Positions 9,105-17,139 are shown, counted from the first letter of the stretch. The stretch is DNA of 64,000 nt from CALJFL01 sp039964455 (GCA_039964455.1 JBDVXK010000016.1:124001-188000), one strand, 5' to 3'. Translations and numbers: made by a program. Notes: a model not told the origin generated them from the sequence alone.

Positions 9105-12067
9105 TCTTTAACGAAGCCAACACCGTCGAGGCCTTCATTCGCGACTTGCTCTGCGGCGGCATCACTCATCACACTGCTGTCGGCCCTGGTTTTTCTCGCC
9201 GATCCGGCCAGATCTCTGGCCTCGGCTGGCACTACCTTTCCCACGAGAACCTTCCCCGCAAGCCCCAGGAAGCGCTCGTCGAGGACCATCTCAGCGAGGC
9301 CCTCATCCGCCTGAACCCAACCATCGTCGCGCAGCCCGATCGCGTCGACGACGTGCTCTACCGGCTGCGGGCGATCATCATGGGTGTCCGAAGCGACGGC
9401 CTGGTCAAGGCCAATGAGGAGTTCGCCGCCTGGCTCACCGGCGAGAAGTCGATGCCCTTTGGTGAGAACGGCGAGCACGTCACCATCAAACTCATCGACT
9501 TCGACGACCTCGAGCAGAACCAATACGTCGTCACCCAGCAATACACCTTCCGCGCCGGTAAGACCGAGAAGCGGCCTGACCTCATTCTGCTCATCAACGG
9601 TATGCCGCTGGTGCTCATCGAGGCGAAGACCCCCGTCCGCTCCAGCCAGAGCTGGCTCGACGGGGCGCTGCAGGTGCACGACGACTACGAGTGCAACGTG
9701 CCCGAGCTCTTCGTGCCGAACGCCTTCTCCATCGCCACCGAGGGCAAGGAGTACCGCTATGGCTCGATCCGCATGCCCGTCGAGTTCTGGGGCCCGTGGC
9801 GGCTCGAGGACGATGATGCGCTGCCTTCGATGGAGCAGGTCGAGAAGGCCGTCTCCTCGATGCTGCGGCCGCAGGTCATCCTCGACCTGCTAGCGAACTT
9901 TACCTCATACGCAACCCAGAAGGGCAAGCAACGCATCAAGATCATTGCCCGCTACCAGCAGTATGAGGGCACTAACAAGCTCGTTGACCGGGTTGTAGCA
10001 GGTCACCCAAAGAAGGGCCTAATCTGGCATTTCCAGGGTTCCGGTAAGTCGCTCTTGATGCTATTTGCTTCCCGCAAGCTGCGTCTACATCCCGCGCTTA
10101 AAAACCCGACGGTGATGATTGTCGTAGACCGCATAGATCTTGATAGTCAAATCAGCGGCACATTTTATGCCAACGACGCAGCGAACCTCGTTAAAGCTGA
10201 AAGCCGCGAGGATCTTCAGGATTTACTGGGGAAAGATGTACGTAAGATCATTATCACTACTATCCATAAGTTCGGCGAAGCGGATGGTGTGCTCAACGAC
10301 CGCGACAATATCGTCGTCCTGGTCGACGAGGCTCACCGCACCCAAGAGGGCGATCTTGGCCGTCAAATGCGCGATGCACTGCCTAACGCATTTCTCTTTG
10401 GTCTAACGGGTACGCCCATTAACCGGGCCGACAAGAACACCTTCTACGCCTTTGGAGCCGAGGAGGACTCAGGCGGTTACATGAGCCGCTATGGTTTCGA
10501 GGAGTCAATTCGAGACGGCGCGACCAAGGAGCTGCACTTCGAGCCGCGGCTGGTCGATCTGCACGTGGACCAGACCCAGATCGACGAAGAGTTTAAGGCG
10601 CTGACCGCCGACCTGACTGACGAGGAGCGGGATCAGCTGGGCAAGCATGCCGCGAAGATGGCGGTGCTCCTTAAGTCCCCGGATCGGGTCCAGGCAGTCT
10701 GTGCTGACATCGCCCAACACTTCAGTGAGAAGGTGGCTCCTAACGGGTTCGGCGCCCAGGTAGTGACGTTCGACCGCGAGAGTTGCCTTTTATACAAGGA
10801 GGCACTTGATCAGTATCTGGCACCTGAATCTTCGGATATTGTCATGTCAGTGAATAGTGGTGAAGACCAGTACGCTGCCTATCGTCGCGACCGCGATGCG
10901 GAGGAGAAGTTGCTCGATCGATTTCGGGACCCCAATGATCCGCTCAAAGTCATCATCGTCACCTCTAAGCTGCTCACCGGTTTTGATGCACCAATCCTAC
11001 AAACGATGTACCTGGACCGCCCTCTTCGTGATCACACGCTGCTTCAGGCAATCTGCCGAACCAATCGCCCCTACGGACAGCAAAAAACCCACGGCCTGAT
11101 CGTCGACTACCTCGGGATCTTCGATGACGTGGCCCAGGCGATTCAGTTCGACGAAGAGGGAATCATCCAGGTAGTTTCAAATATATCCGAGCTCAAGAAA
11201 AAGCTACCCATAGCGATTCAGAAGTGCCTAGAGTACTTCCCTGGGGTAGACCGCACCCTAACGGGCTATGAGGGACTAATGGCAGCCCAGGAGTGCCTGC
11301 CTAACAATGATGTTCGAGACCGCTTCGCAGAGGACGTCAGTTATATGGCACGCCTGTGGGAAGCAATATCACCCGACTCAATGCTCGGTGAGTATGAATC
11401 AGACTACCGGTGGCTGGTGCAGGTATATGAGTCCGTAAAGCCGGTCTCAACAACAGGTCAGCTGCTCTGGCATCGTTTGGGTGCGAAAACTATCGAGCTC
11501 ATTCATGACAATGTTCATGTTGATACTGTGCGGGACGACTTGGAAATCTTGGTTCTTGATGCCGAGTTGCTCGAAGCTGTGCTGGGGTCTCCCGATCCGG
11601 GTAAGAAGTCGAAAGAAATTGAGATCAAGGTGTCCAGACGGCTGCGCAAGCACCTCCATGATCCACGCTTTAAGGCTTTGGCTGAACGTTTGGAGGATCT
11701 AAAGAATCGACACGAGCAGGGGCTTCTGGTCAGCGTCGATTTCTTGAAGGAGATGCTCAAATTGGCCCAGGATGTGGTGGCGATTGAGAGAGAGGTGCCA
11801 CCGCTCGAGGACGAGGAGCGTGGGAAAGCGGCCCTCACCGAGCTATTCGAGGCGGCTCGTAATGAAGATACGCCGATCATCGTCGAGAGAGTTGTAGCTG
11901 ATATTGATGAAATCGTTAGAACAGTCCGATTCGATGGCTGGCAGAGTACCCACGCGGGTGAAAGAGAAATCAAGAAAGCGCTGAGAAAGACGTTGTTAAG
12001 GTACAGGCTGCACCAGGATGCTGACCTCTTTGATAAAGCCTACAAGTACATCCAGGAGTACTACTGA
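9101..12067 (+). CDS. hsdR: type I restriction endonuclease subunit HsdR
   Basis: A 988-residue motor/nuclease subunit. The N-terminal PD-(D/E)xK nuclease is seen as RPDLILL (about 157) followed by LIEAKTP (about 172). The superfamily 2 helicase has Walker A FQGSGKS (about 310), motif II DEAH (about 409) and motif III LTGTP (about 433). The C-terminal 300 residues are helical, as in the family, and would bind the M2S core. It translocates DNA with ATP and cuts unmethylated invaders. It is the last gene of the hsd operon and ends just before a paired GGGGTA motif. All key motifs are present, so the system looks functional. Confidence 0.95.
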   Translation: MIFNEANTVEAFIRDLLCGGITHHTAVGPGFSRRSGQISGLGWHYLSHENLPRKPQEALVEDHLSEALIRLNPTIVAQPDRVDDVLYRLRAIIMGVRSDGLVKANEEFAAWLTGEKSMPFGENGEHVTIKLIDFDDLEQNQYVVTQQYTFRAGKTEKRPDLILLINGMPLVLIEAKTPVRSSQSWLDGALQVHDDYECNVPELFVPNAFSIATEGKEYRYGSIRMPVEFWGPWRLEDDDALPSMEQVEKAVSSMLRPQVILDLLANFTSYATQKGKQRIKIIARYQQYEGTNKLVDRVVAGHPKKGLIWHFQGSGKSLLMLFASRKLRLHPALKNPTVMIVVDRIDLDSQISGTFYANDAANLVKAESREDLQDLLGKDVRKIIITTIHKFGEADGVLNDRDNIVVLVDEAHRTQEGDLGRQMRDALPNAFLFGLTGTPINRADKNTFYAFGAEEDSGGYMSRYGFEESIRDGATKELHFEPRLVDLHVDQTQIDEEFKALTADLTDEERDQLGKHAAKMAVLLKSPDRVQAVCADIAQHFSEKVAPNGFGAQVVTFDRESCLLYKEALDQYLAPESSDIVMSVNSGEDQYAAYRRDRDAEEKLLDRFRDPNDPLKVIIVTSKLLTGFDAPILQTMYLDRPLRDHTLLQAICRTNRPYGQQKTHGLIVDYLGIFDDVAQAIQFDEEGIIQVVSNISELKKKLPIAIQKCLEYFPGVDRTLTGYEGLMAAQECLPNNDVRDRFAEDVSYMARLWEAISPDSMLGEYESDYRWLVQVYESVKPVSTTGQLLWHRLGAKTIELIHDNVHVDTVRDDLEILVLDAELLEAVLGSPDPGKKSKEIEIKVSRRLRKHLHDPRFKALAERLEDLKNRHEQGLLVSVDFLKEMLKLAQDVVAIEREVPPLEDEERGKAALTELFEAARNEDTPIIVERVVADIDEIVRTVRFDGWQSTHAGEREIKKALRKTLLRYRLHQDADLFDKAYKYIQEYY

Positions 12068-12087
12068 CGGGATGAGTCCAAGCTGAC

Positions 12088-12112
12088 AGGGGTATTTTTC
12101 GGGGTATATTGA
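12088..12112 (+). repeat. paired GGGGTA motif after hsdR
   Basis: AGGGGTA at 12088, five T residues, then CGGGGTA at 12100 (12-bp period), followed by TATTGA. It closely matches the reverse complement of 4592-4617 and also resembles 13012-13036. It lies 20 bp after the hsdR stop, at a boundary between cargo modules. Confidence 0.6.
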
Positions 12113-12268
12113 TCTGGGTTACCGATCAAAGCGAATAGAATCAGCCGCCTAGCTTGGATTTACAGGTGACCACATTTCAACTGAATTATCTCAGCATGCG
12201 ACCATGTCCGCTTTCGTCGCAGCGGGCATAAGGTGTCCTTGTCGAAATTCCAGACGTAAGGAAAAATT

Positions 12269-12883
12269 ATGGAATCGTTAGAAACAATCGCATGGCTGCC
12301 AGTTACTGTTATAGCCGCTACCTCCCTGTTTGTTCTTCGAGAAATCTTTGAATTTTTCAAAAAGCGTGGAGAAAGACGCCGAAAGCTGATTGCCGCAAAA
12401 TCTCTACTGAAGATTGAAATTGAACGCAATTATTATACAAAAAATAGAATATTAGAGATCGTGAAAGATATAAATGAAAACTTTGACGGCCTGGAAGGCC
12501 CATGCGAATTTAGCCTAGTCTCAAGGCCTTCAGACACTTCCTATTATGAGAGGAAGGACCTAGGGGCGGATATACACCTCCAAGCTGGAATGCCACTGCC
12601 AAGACTATTTGTGGAAGAGTTTGAACGTTGGCTGCCAGCTATCGCAGAATTGGATAAAAAGCTATTTGAAAGCACGATGGCAATGTATGAAGCCATCTCC
12701 GAACTAGAGCACTTAAGATCTGGCCTATTTGACTATATTTCCGATTTTGAAGAGGGTGATCACCATATGCTTCGAGGATTTGTTGACTATGCAGTGAATC
12801 AATTTGCGGATATCGATAAGTCTTTTAAAGACTACTATACAGAAATTGCCGATACCGAAGAGATACCCAGTAGAATGAGGTAA
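12269..12883 (+). CDS. membrane-anchored protein of unknown function
   Basis: I do not recognise this 204-residue protein. One hydrophobic segment near the N-terminus (about residues 8-24) is followed by a basic stretch (KKRGERRRK), so the rest should be cytoplasmic. The body is charged, acidic and probably largely helical, with no visible catalytic motif. AT content is clearly higher than in the hsd genes. It lies between two copies of the paired GGGGTA motif, so it looks like a separately acquired cargo gene. A defence role is possible given the context, but nothing in the sequence shows it. Confidence 0.7.
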   Translation: MESLETIAWLPVTVIAATSLFVLREIFEFFKKRGERRRKLIAAKSLLKIEIERNYYTKNRILEIVKDINENFDGLEGPCEFSLVSRPSDTSYYERKDLGADIHLQAGMPLPRLFVEEFERWLPAIAELDKKLFESTMAMYEAISELEHLRSGLFDYISDFEEGDHHMLRGFVDYAVNQFADIDKSFKDYYTEIADTEEIPSRMR

Positions 12884-13011
12884 TAAAGGAATTTATCTAG
12901 TGTCGTCTTTCATCTGAGGTCATTGGTATGAATCGGAATATTAAAACGTGTATCACAGGTAGGTTTCCGTCGGCACGATATATTTTTGTCAGGCTTCAGA
13001 ATCTGTAAGTT

Positions 13012-13036
13012 GGGGGTATATTTGGGGGTGCTTTGA
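13012..13036 (+). repeat. paired GGGGTA motif, third tandem copy
   Basis: GGGGGTA (13012-13018), five bases, GGGGGTG (13024-13030), then CTTTGA. It has the same 12-bp period as the sites at 4599 and 12088. It sits in the 354-bp gap (12884-13237) between the orphan membrane gene and the secreted DUF1566-type gene. Apart from this motif and the hairpin at 13133, I see nothing in that gap. Confidence 0.55.
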
Positions 13037-13132
13037 TTTGCGATTTGGACTAAGTGTCGATTTCTCAATGCGTTAAGTATTCACGCCCGTTGTCTGTTTA
13101 TCAATTGAGGCGTGCCAGCTTAGGGTTTTTGG

Positions 13133-13157
13133 GATCAACACCCGGACGGTGTTGATC
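13133..13157. repeat. perfect 10-bp inverted repeat upstream of the secreted protein gene
   Basis: GATCAACACC (13133-13142) and GGTGTTGATC (13148-13157) are perfect reverse complements separated by 5 bp. The element ends about 80 bp before the likely GTG start of the next gene. No T tract follows on either strand, so an operator or mRNA-leader hairpin is more likely than a terminator. Confidence 0.55.
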
Positions 13158-13237
13158 ATCAGTTAGTAGCATTGATCCCTGTCATTGCGGATATACATAG
13201 TTCTACTAAAATGAAACGAGTATCCAAGGAGGGTGTC

Positions 13238-14152
13238 GTGCGCTGTTTACTTGCTTTTGTTCTTGCTTTTAATGCTGCATCTATTGCTATGGCCGCGAAG
13301 ACGGTTGATGTGCTGGTTATCCCAGAAGGAAATTACCCTTATCGAGTTGTTAGTACACCGCCGGGAATAGACTGCCCTGGTGTCTGTACAGCTAAGTTTA
13401 AGGGTTCTGGCGAAGTTGTTTTAGAGGGTGAAGCCCTTTTTCCGCTTGATAACTTTTTCTTCTTTCTAGCTTGGTCTGGTTCTTGCGTTGATAGTAGCCC
13501 GACATGCACCTTGCGAGGAAACGGTCAGTTTGGTGTAACTACTGAGATACCTTCATTACCTCTGCAGAGTGTCTTTTCGACAGTTCTAGATCCAGAGAAT
13601 CCGCGCTGGCCTCTACCGAGATATTCAGACCCGGGTCTTGTAGAGCCAGGGTTTCCCAGTGTCTACATTTGGGATTACCTGACTGGCCTTCGCTGGATGA
13701 GGGATGCAAATTGCCTGAGGGGGCAGTATCCAAACTTAGGTGTTGGCAATATTGATGGTGATGTTGCTTGGCAGGACGCACAACTTTTTGTTGCTGAGCT
13801 CAATATGGGTGCGTATAGCGCGTGCACTACAGCCAATGATCCGTGCCTTTCCAACTCTGGTGAGTGGGCGATTCCTACGAAGAATCAGCTTGAAACGCTT
13901 TTAGATGAAAGGTTTGCTTTTCCGATGATTTCGAATCGCGAGGGCGACGCGGCAACATCTTCCGGTGACCCTTTTATAAACAATGTTGGACAGAAATATT
14001 GGACTTCAACACCTCAAGTTACGCAGAATGGATTGCCCTCCGGCGCAATGTGGGTCATTGATACTGGAAACGGGGGAGTGAGCTCGCTGATCACAGACAC
14101 TAGTAATTTGGCGTCTGTATGGCCGGTTTGCGTGAATTCAACCGCTGAGTAG
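13238..14152 (+). CDS. secreted protein with C-terminal DUF1566 (Lcl-type) domain
   Basis: A 304-residue protein starting at a GTG that has AAGGAGG five bases upstream. This start gives a textbook signal peptide (about 19 residues, ending AMA before AKTVDV). Starts at 13211 (ATG) or earlier would bury that signal. The first part holds paired cysteines (CPGVC, CVDSSPTC), suggesting disulfides in a periplasmic or secreted protein. The C-terminal region fits DUF1566/Lcl_C: WDYLTGLRWMRD, WQDAQLFVAELN, WAIPTKNQLETLLD and a final WPVC. The function of the family is not established. It is cargo in the AT-rich half of the island. Confidence 0.75.
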   Translation: MRCLLAFVLAFNAASIAMAAKTVDVLVIPEGNYPYRVVSTPPGIDCPGVCTAKFKGSGEVVLEGEALFPLDNFFFFLAWSGSCVDSSPTCTLRGNGQFGVTTEIPSLPLQSVFSTVLDPENPRWPLPRYSDPGLVEPGFPSVYIWDYLTGLRWMRDANCLRGQYPNLGVGNIDGDVAWQDAQLFVAELNMGAYSACTTANDPCLSNSGEWAIPTKNQLETLLDERFAFPMISNREGDAATSSGDPFINNVGQKYWTSTPQVTQNGLPSGAMWVIDTGNGGVSSLITDTSNLASVWPVCVNSTAE

Positions 14153-14246
14153 CTCATACCTCTGCCGATTAGCTTAGGTCATTACCAGTGAAACGTTCAG
14201 TGCAATTAATTTCACTAGCCTAGTGTGTGGCCCGAACTCGGTTACG

Positions 14247-14705
14247 TCACTCGCTGACTAGGTCCTTAGTCTCTAATTCTAGCTTCTCCATGATAGCTGC
14301 AAGTTGTCCGGCTGACAGCGGCACATCTGATTTGAGTGTTTTGATGTCTAGGGGGTCAGTAGAGCCGATAAAGAGACCCAGTGCCCCTTGCTGTGGATCG
14401 GATATTCCGACTAAATTAAGCACATCTAAACAAGCTTTTCGCCTAGTCTCGTCGCTTTCGGCATGTTGGATAATATTAGTTAGCTCCTCTGCAGCCAGAG
14501 CCGCACCGGCCCTTAGCTTGTCTACCGCTGATTTAAGAATTTCCCATTTTGTGGAGTTCAGCGCGGCCTCGAATACTGGGTCGTTTTTCCACTCGCTTAT
14601 AGTTTGTGCTGAGACATCAATAATCTCTGCTACCTTCTTTCCATTTGTTCCCTTTGCGAGAAGCGGAATTGCTTGCAGCTTTTTGCACGATAAATTCTCT
14701 ACCAC
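14247..14705 (-). CDS. phBC6A51-type helix-turn-helix protein
   Basis: A 152-residue protein with an N-terminal helix-turn-helix (about residues 14-40, including GTNGKKVAEIIDVSAQTISEW) of the phBC6A51 type found in phage and satellite elements, some of it near small-terminase proteins. The following region is helical and Ala/Leu-rich (RAGAALAAEELTNII). A role in element regulation or in recognising packaging sites is possible, but the sequence does not decide. It is the last gene of a minus-strand set that begins at the AlpA-like regulator. Confidence 0.7.
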   Translation of the reverse strand: MVENLSCKKLQAIPLLAKGTNGKKVAEIIDVSAQTISEWKNDPVFEAALNSTKWEILKSAVDKLRAGAALAAEELTNIIQHAESDETRRKACLDVLNLVGISDPQQGALGLFIGSTDPLDIKTLKSDVPLSAGQLAAIMEKLELETKDLVSE

Positions 14706-14749
14706 TGTTCGGATTCCTTCAGGTTTGTTCGGGTCGATAGCAGATCAAA

Positions 14750-14998
14750 TTAATTGACCTTCAACTTTGCTTCCGACAATTGCATCGTATCCACTGGGAA
14801 AAGATCGCGGCAGGCCAAATAATGTAAGCAGAGAGCTTCTAAGCCTACATTGGCATACTGGGTGCCAATTTCTTCCATTACCTCTTGGAATGCCAGTTCC
14901 ACAGTTTCGATCTGATCCTCTGCTACGTTGCGCACTCGTATTCTGTACTTACCATTCCTTACTTTACGACTGTCGATATACTTGATGTCTGTCTGCAT
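14750..14998 (-). CDS. small island protein of unknown function
   Basis: About 82 residues from an ATG at 14998, beginning MQTDIKYIDSRKV; an upstream in-frame start would add 23 poorly credible residues. I do not recognise a family. The protein is soluble, mixed in charge, and has three Cys/His-rich positions (CLHYLACRD). It lies 44 bp before the HTH gene on the same strand and is probably co-transcribed with it. Confidence 0.55.
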   Translation of the reverse strand: MQTDIKYIDSRKVRNGKYRIRVRNVAEDQIETVELAFQEVMEEIGTQYANVGLEALCLHYLACRDLFPVDTMQLSEAKLKVN

Positions 14999-15008
14999 GT
15001 TTGTCTCT

Positions 15009-15281
15009 CTATATATCATTAGTAATCTCAACCGAAGGCTTAGAATACTCGCCCCCCAACCCCCCAATTGATATAGGCATAGGGGGTGGGAACGTATTGT
15101 CTAAACCTGCGGAAGAGGTAAACCTCAACCGTCGGAGCCTAGCGTGCAGCGATTCACGCTTTTCTAGCTCTTCCTCTTTCCACCCTCTCAGATCGCCAAC
15201 AGGGTGCCCGCGTCGTGCAGGAAGAGCGGTGGACCGGTTGATCACACCCAACACTCGCACGTGCAGCCGTACGCATTTCAT
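15009..15281 (-). CDS. doubtful small island ORF
   Basis: A 90-residue minus-strand frame, very rich in Arg and Leu in its first two thirds, with a Pro/Gly-rich tail. There is no good Shine-Dalgarno site and no family resemblance that I can see. It lies directly downstream of the AlpA-like gene. An antisense frame overlaps it, so coding is uncertain. Confidence 0.3.
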   Translation of the reverse strand: MKCVRLHVRVLGVINRSTALPARRGHPVGDLRGWKEEELEKRESLHARLRRLRFTSSAGLDNTFPPPMPISIGGLGGEYSKPSVEITNDI

Positions 15282-15291
15282 TTCGGCTGCG

Positions 15292-15313
15292 TTCGGGTTC
15301 GTTCAAACCCGAA
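15292..15313. repeat. hairpin downstream of the AlpA-like gene
   Basis: TTCGGGTT (15292-15299) and AACCCGAA (15306-15313) form a perfect 8-bp stem with a 6-nt loop. It lies 12 bp beyond the end of the AlpA-like gene in its transcription direction. No T tract follows, so it may weaken rather than stop readthrough. Confidence 0.45.
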
Positions 15314-15325
15314 AATTCTTTTGTC

Positions 15326-15535
15326 TTACTGTCGTGCCTCTTGGATTCGTACCGTTACCCAATCGTAGACTTCGTCTTCAACCCAGGCAGAGGCGCGTTT
15401 ACCGATTTTTACTGGCGCAGGGAACTCATTGTTTGCGACAAGGCGATATATGCTGCTTCGTTTGTAGCCAGTTATTGCTTCCACCTGTGGGAGGCGAATG
15501 AGTCGGTTTGTCATTTCACTTAAGTCCTCGGCCAA
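15326..15535 (-). CDS. AlpA-family transcriptional regulator
   Basis: A 69-residue protein with the MerR-like winged helix of AlpA regulators: RLIRLPQVEAITGYKRSSIY, then FPAPVKIGKRASAWVEDEVYDW. AlpA-type proteins activate integrase or excision genes in P4-like satellites and chromosomal islands. A second start (MTNRL) 7 codons in is equally possible. The gene reads away from the integrase and starts right after a long hairpin with a T run, so it is probably expressed from its own promoter. Confidence 0.85.
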   Translation of the reverse strand: MAEDLSEMTNRLIRLPQVEAITGYKRSSIYRLVANNEFPAPVKIGKRASAWVEDEVYDWVTVRIQEARQ

Positions 15536-15606
15536 AAAAAAAGAGCGACCACCGAAACGATATGCCTCAGTTGAGGTTCCATATCGCTCCTTCGTGGACG
15601 CTCTTT
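15533..15606 (-). terminator. long structured hairpin with T run after the integrase gene
   Basis: Outer arms AAAGAGCG (15540-15547) and CGCTCTTT (15599-15606) pair perfectly. Inside them CCAC pairs with GTGG, CGATATG with CATATCG, and CCTC with GAGG around an AGTT loop, giving a nearly continuous 60-nt stem. On the minus strand it ends in a run of T residues. It can end integrase transcription, but the stem is far longer than a normal terminator and could belong to a small structured RNA. Confidence 0.6.
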
Positions 15607-15622
15607 CCTTCCGACCCTTTGC

Positions 15623-15663
15623 TTGCCAGGTCTGTATAGAATGACTATAGGCTTCCTGGGCAA
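15623..15663. repeat. second imperfect hairpin beside the long one
   Basis: TTGCCAGG pairs with CCTGGGCAA (one bulge), and inside it TATAG pairs with CTATA around an AATGA loop. With the adjacent hairpin at 15540-15606 it makes a two-stem unit in the 186-bp gap between the integrase and AlpA-like genes. Confidence 0.45.
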
Positions 15664-15684
15664 TAAGTCAAGAATAAATTCACG

Positions 15685-15697
15685 TAACTCATTGATT
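15685..15697 (+). repeat. 13-bp repeat flanking the integrase gene, left copy
   Basis: TAACTCATTGATT is repeated in inverted orientation at 17124-17136, on the other side of the integrase gene near attR. The right copy is half of a larger inverted repeat. A binding site for the integrase or a directionality factor is possible. Confidence 0.45.
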
Positions 15698-15721
15698 TAA
15701 ATACGCATTTGACAATCATGC

Positions 15722-16960
15722 TCACCCTGGAGAAGTTTCGCTGGGGTTGGTTGAAGCCAATACTTTCCCTCGAGCCTGTCCCCTTAACTCATCTAAGTAG
15801 TCAGCCCAACCCTGCATCATTATTTTGCGGTTCATCAAATGTGCGGTGCGATTGTATGCCCTGCCGTTGGCATCCTTCACGGCATGCCCGAGTTGATGCT
15901 CTATCCAATCAACTCGATATCCCAAAACTTCATCTAGAATCGTGCGCGCCATTGCCCTAAAGCCGTGTGGGGTCATCATATTGTTTTCGTACCCTAGCGT
16001 CCGCAAAGCTGTGCGAACACCGTTCTCGCTGAGTGGGCGAGTTTTACCTCTGGCGCTAGGAAAGACATACAAGCCTTGCTTTGAGCTTTTTTTCAGTTCG
16101 ATCAATAAGGCCTGGGCCTGCTCGGAGAGTGGGACGATGTGTGGTTGTCTCATTTTCATTTTTCTTGGTGGGATTTCCCAGCGAGACTCTTCCCAGTTGA
16201 TCTCAGTCCACTCCATATGTCTCAGCTCGCCTGGTCGACAGAAAAGTAGCGGAGAAATGAGGAGAGCTGTTTTCACTACCGGCGTGCCCGTATACCCATC
16301 CATTGCAACGAGTAGAGTCCCAACCTCCTGAGGTTCGGTAATCGCGGCGAGATGCTTTTTGGTGGGGTTGGACAGCGCGCCCTTTAGATCAGCGGTGGGG
16401 TCGCGTTCAGCTCGCCCAGTTGCAACTGCAAACCTGCAGATCTGTCCGACAGTTTGTTTTGCTCTGTGTGCGGTTTCCACAGCCCCACGAGACTCGATAA
16501 TGCGAAGCGACTTAAGTATTTCAAGCGGCGTAAGTTGAGTAATCGGAAGTTTACCGAGGCGTGGGAAGAGATCTTTCTCAAGTGCTCGCCAGGTTCGATC
16601 GCGGTGGCTCTCTGAGCGGTCTTTCATCTTGGTGTGAAACCATTCGGACGCAATTAGCTTGAAGGAGTCTGTGGCTTCTTGGTCTTCAGCCAATTTGCGA
16701 GCCCTTTTAATCTTCGCGGGATCAATATTGTCGGCCAGATGCTTGCGAGCAATGACATGCTTCTCTCGTGCTTGAGCCAATGAGACATCGGGGTATACGC
16801 CTAGCGCGAGCGTTTTTTCCTTTCCTGCAATTCGGTACTTGAAACGCCAATATTTGGAGCCGTTTGGCATGACCTGCAAAAACAGACCTCGCCCATCGGA
16901 AAGCTTGTAGAATTTATCTCTTGGTGCGGCCTGCTTTGCCGCTGTTGCAGTTAATTTCAC
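15722..16960 (-). CDS. tyrosine-type integrase (P4/DUF4102 family)
   Basis: A 412-residue site-specific recombinase. The N-terminal DUF4102 arm-binding domain is visible as LSDGRGLFLQVMPNGSKYW with WRFKYRIAGKEKTLALG. The catalytic domain has the first Arg in LLFCRPGELRHMEW (about 243), the H-x-x-R box in TPHGFRAMAR (about 329-332), a conserved His in HQLGHAVKD (about 358) and the nucleophilic Tyr in GRAYNRT (about 368). Length and order are normal, so it should be active. It starts 210 bp inside attR and would insert and excise the island at the ssrA 3' end. Confidence 0.95.
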   Translation of the reverse strand: MKLTATAAKQAAPRDKFYKLSDGRGLFLQVMPNGSKYWRFKYRIAGKEKTLALGVYPDVSLAQAREKHVIARKHLADNIDPAKIKRARKLAEDQEATDSFKLIASEWFHTKMKDRSESHRDRTWRALEKDLFPRLGKLPITQLTPLEILKSLRIIESRGAVETAHRAKQTVGQICRFAVATGRAERDPTADLKGALSNPTKKHLAAITEPQEVGTLLVAMDGYTGTPVVKTALLISPLLFCRPGELRHMEWTEINWEESRWEIPPRKMKMRQPHIVPLSEQAQALLIELKKSSKQGLYVFPSARGKTRPLSENGVRTALRTLGYENNMMTPHGFRAMARTILDEVLGYRVDWIEHQLGHAVKDANGRAYNRTAHLMNRKIMMQGWADYLDELRGQARGKVLASTNPSETSPG

Positions 16961-17007
16961 TCAACACCTCCATCGTGTATGAATTCCCTCCCTGGAAGTA
17001 TGAATTT

Positions 17008-17055
17008 GGGGGTATCAACTTTTCCTGTGGGTAATGTGCCCCCAGAGATACCCCC
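17008..17055. promoter_or_regulatory. GGGGGTA motifs in the integrase upstream region
   Basis: GGGGGTA at 17008-17014, GTGGGTA at 17027-17033 and the inverse TACCCCC at 17049-17055 lie in the leader upstream of the integrase start. They match the heptamers repeated elsewhere in the island. Such motifs beside P4-type integrase genes may be arm sites or an autoregulatory operator. Confidence 0.5.
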
Positions 17056-17108
17056 ACCACTGACAGGATGTCAGCGAACACCATAGGACTTCTTTGGAAA
17101 GAAAATGT

Positions 17109-17139
17109 CAATAACTCACTGATAATCAATGAGTTATTG
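17109..17139. repeat. 10-bp inverted repeat near attR
   Basis: CAATAACTCA (17109-17118) and TGAGTTATTG (17130-17139) are perfect reverse complements with an 11-bp spacer. The site lies between the integrase start and attR. Its right half plus spacer edge (17124-17136) recurs, inverted, at 15685-15697 beyond the integrase gene. Confidence 0.5.

Noticed and set aside
12061..12120. A further copy of the ssrA attachment core after hsdR, which would prove nested islands
   Set aside because: The paired GGGGTA motif is here, but the TGGTGGAGGCGGCG core is not, so nesting is not shown.
14227..14757. Plus-strand frame opposite the phBC6A51-type HTH gene
   Set aside because: Low-complexity Ser/Ala-rich translation and no start signal; the minus-strand HTH protein explains the region.
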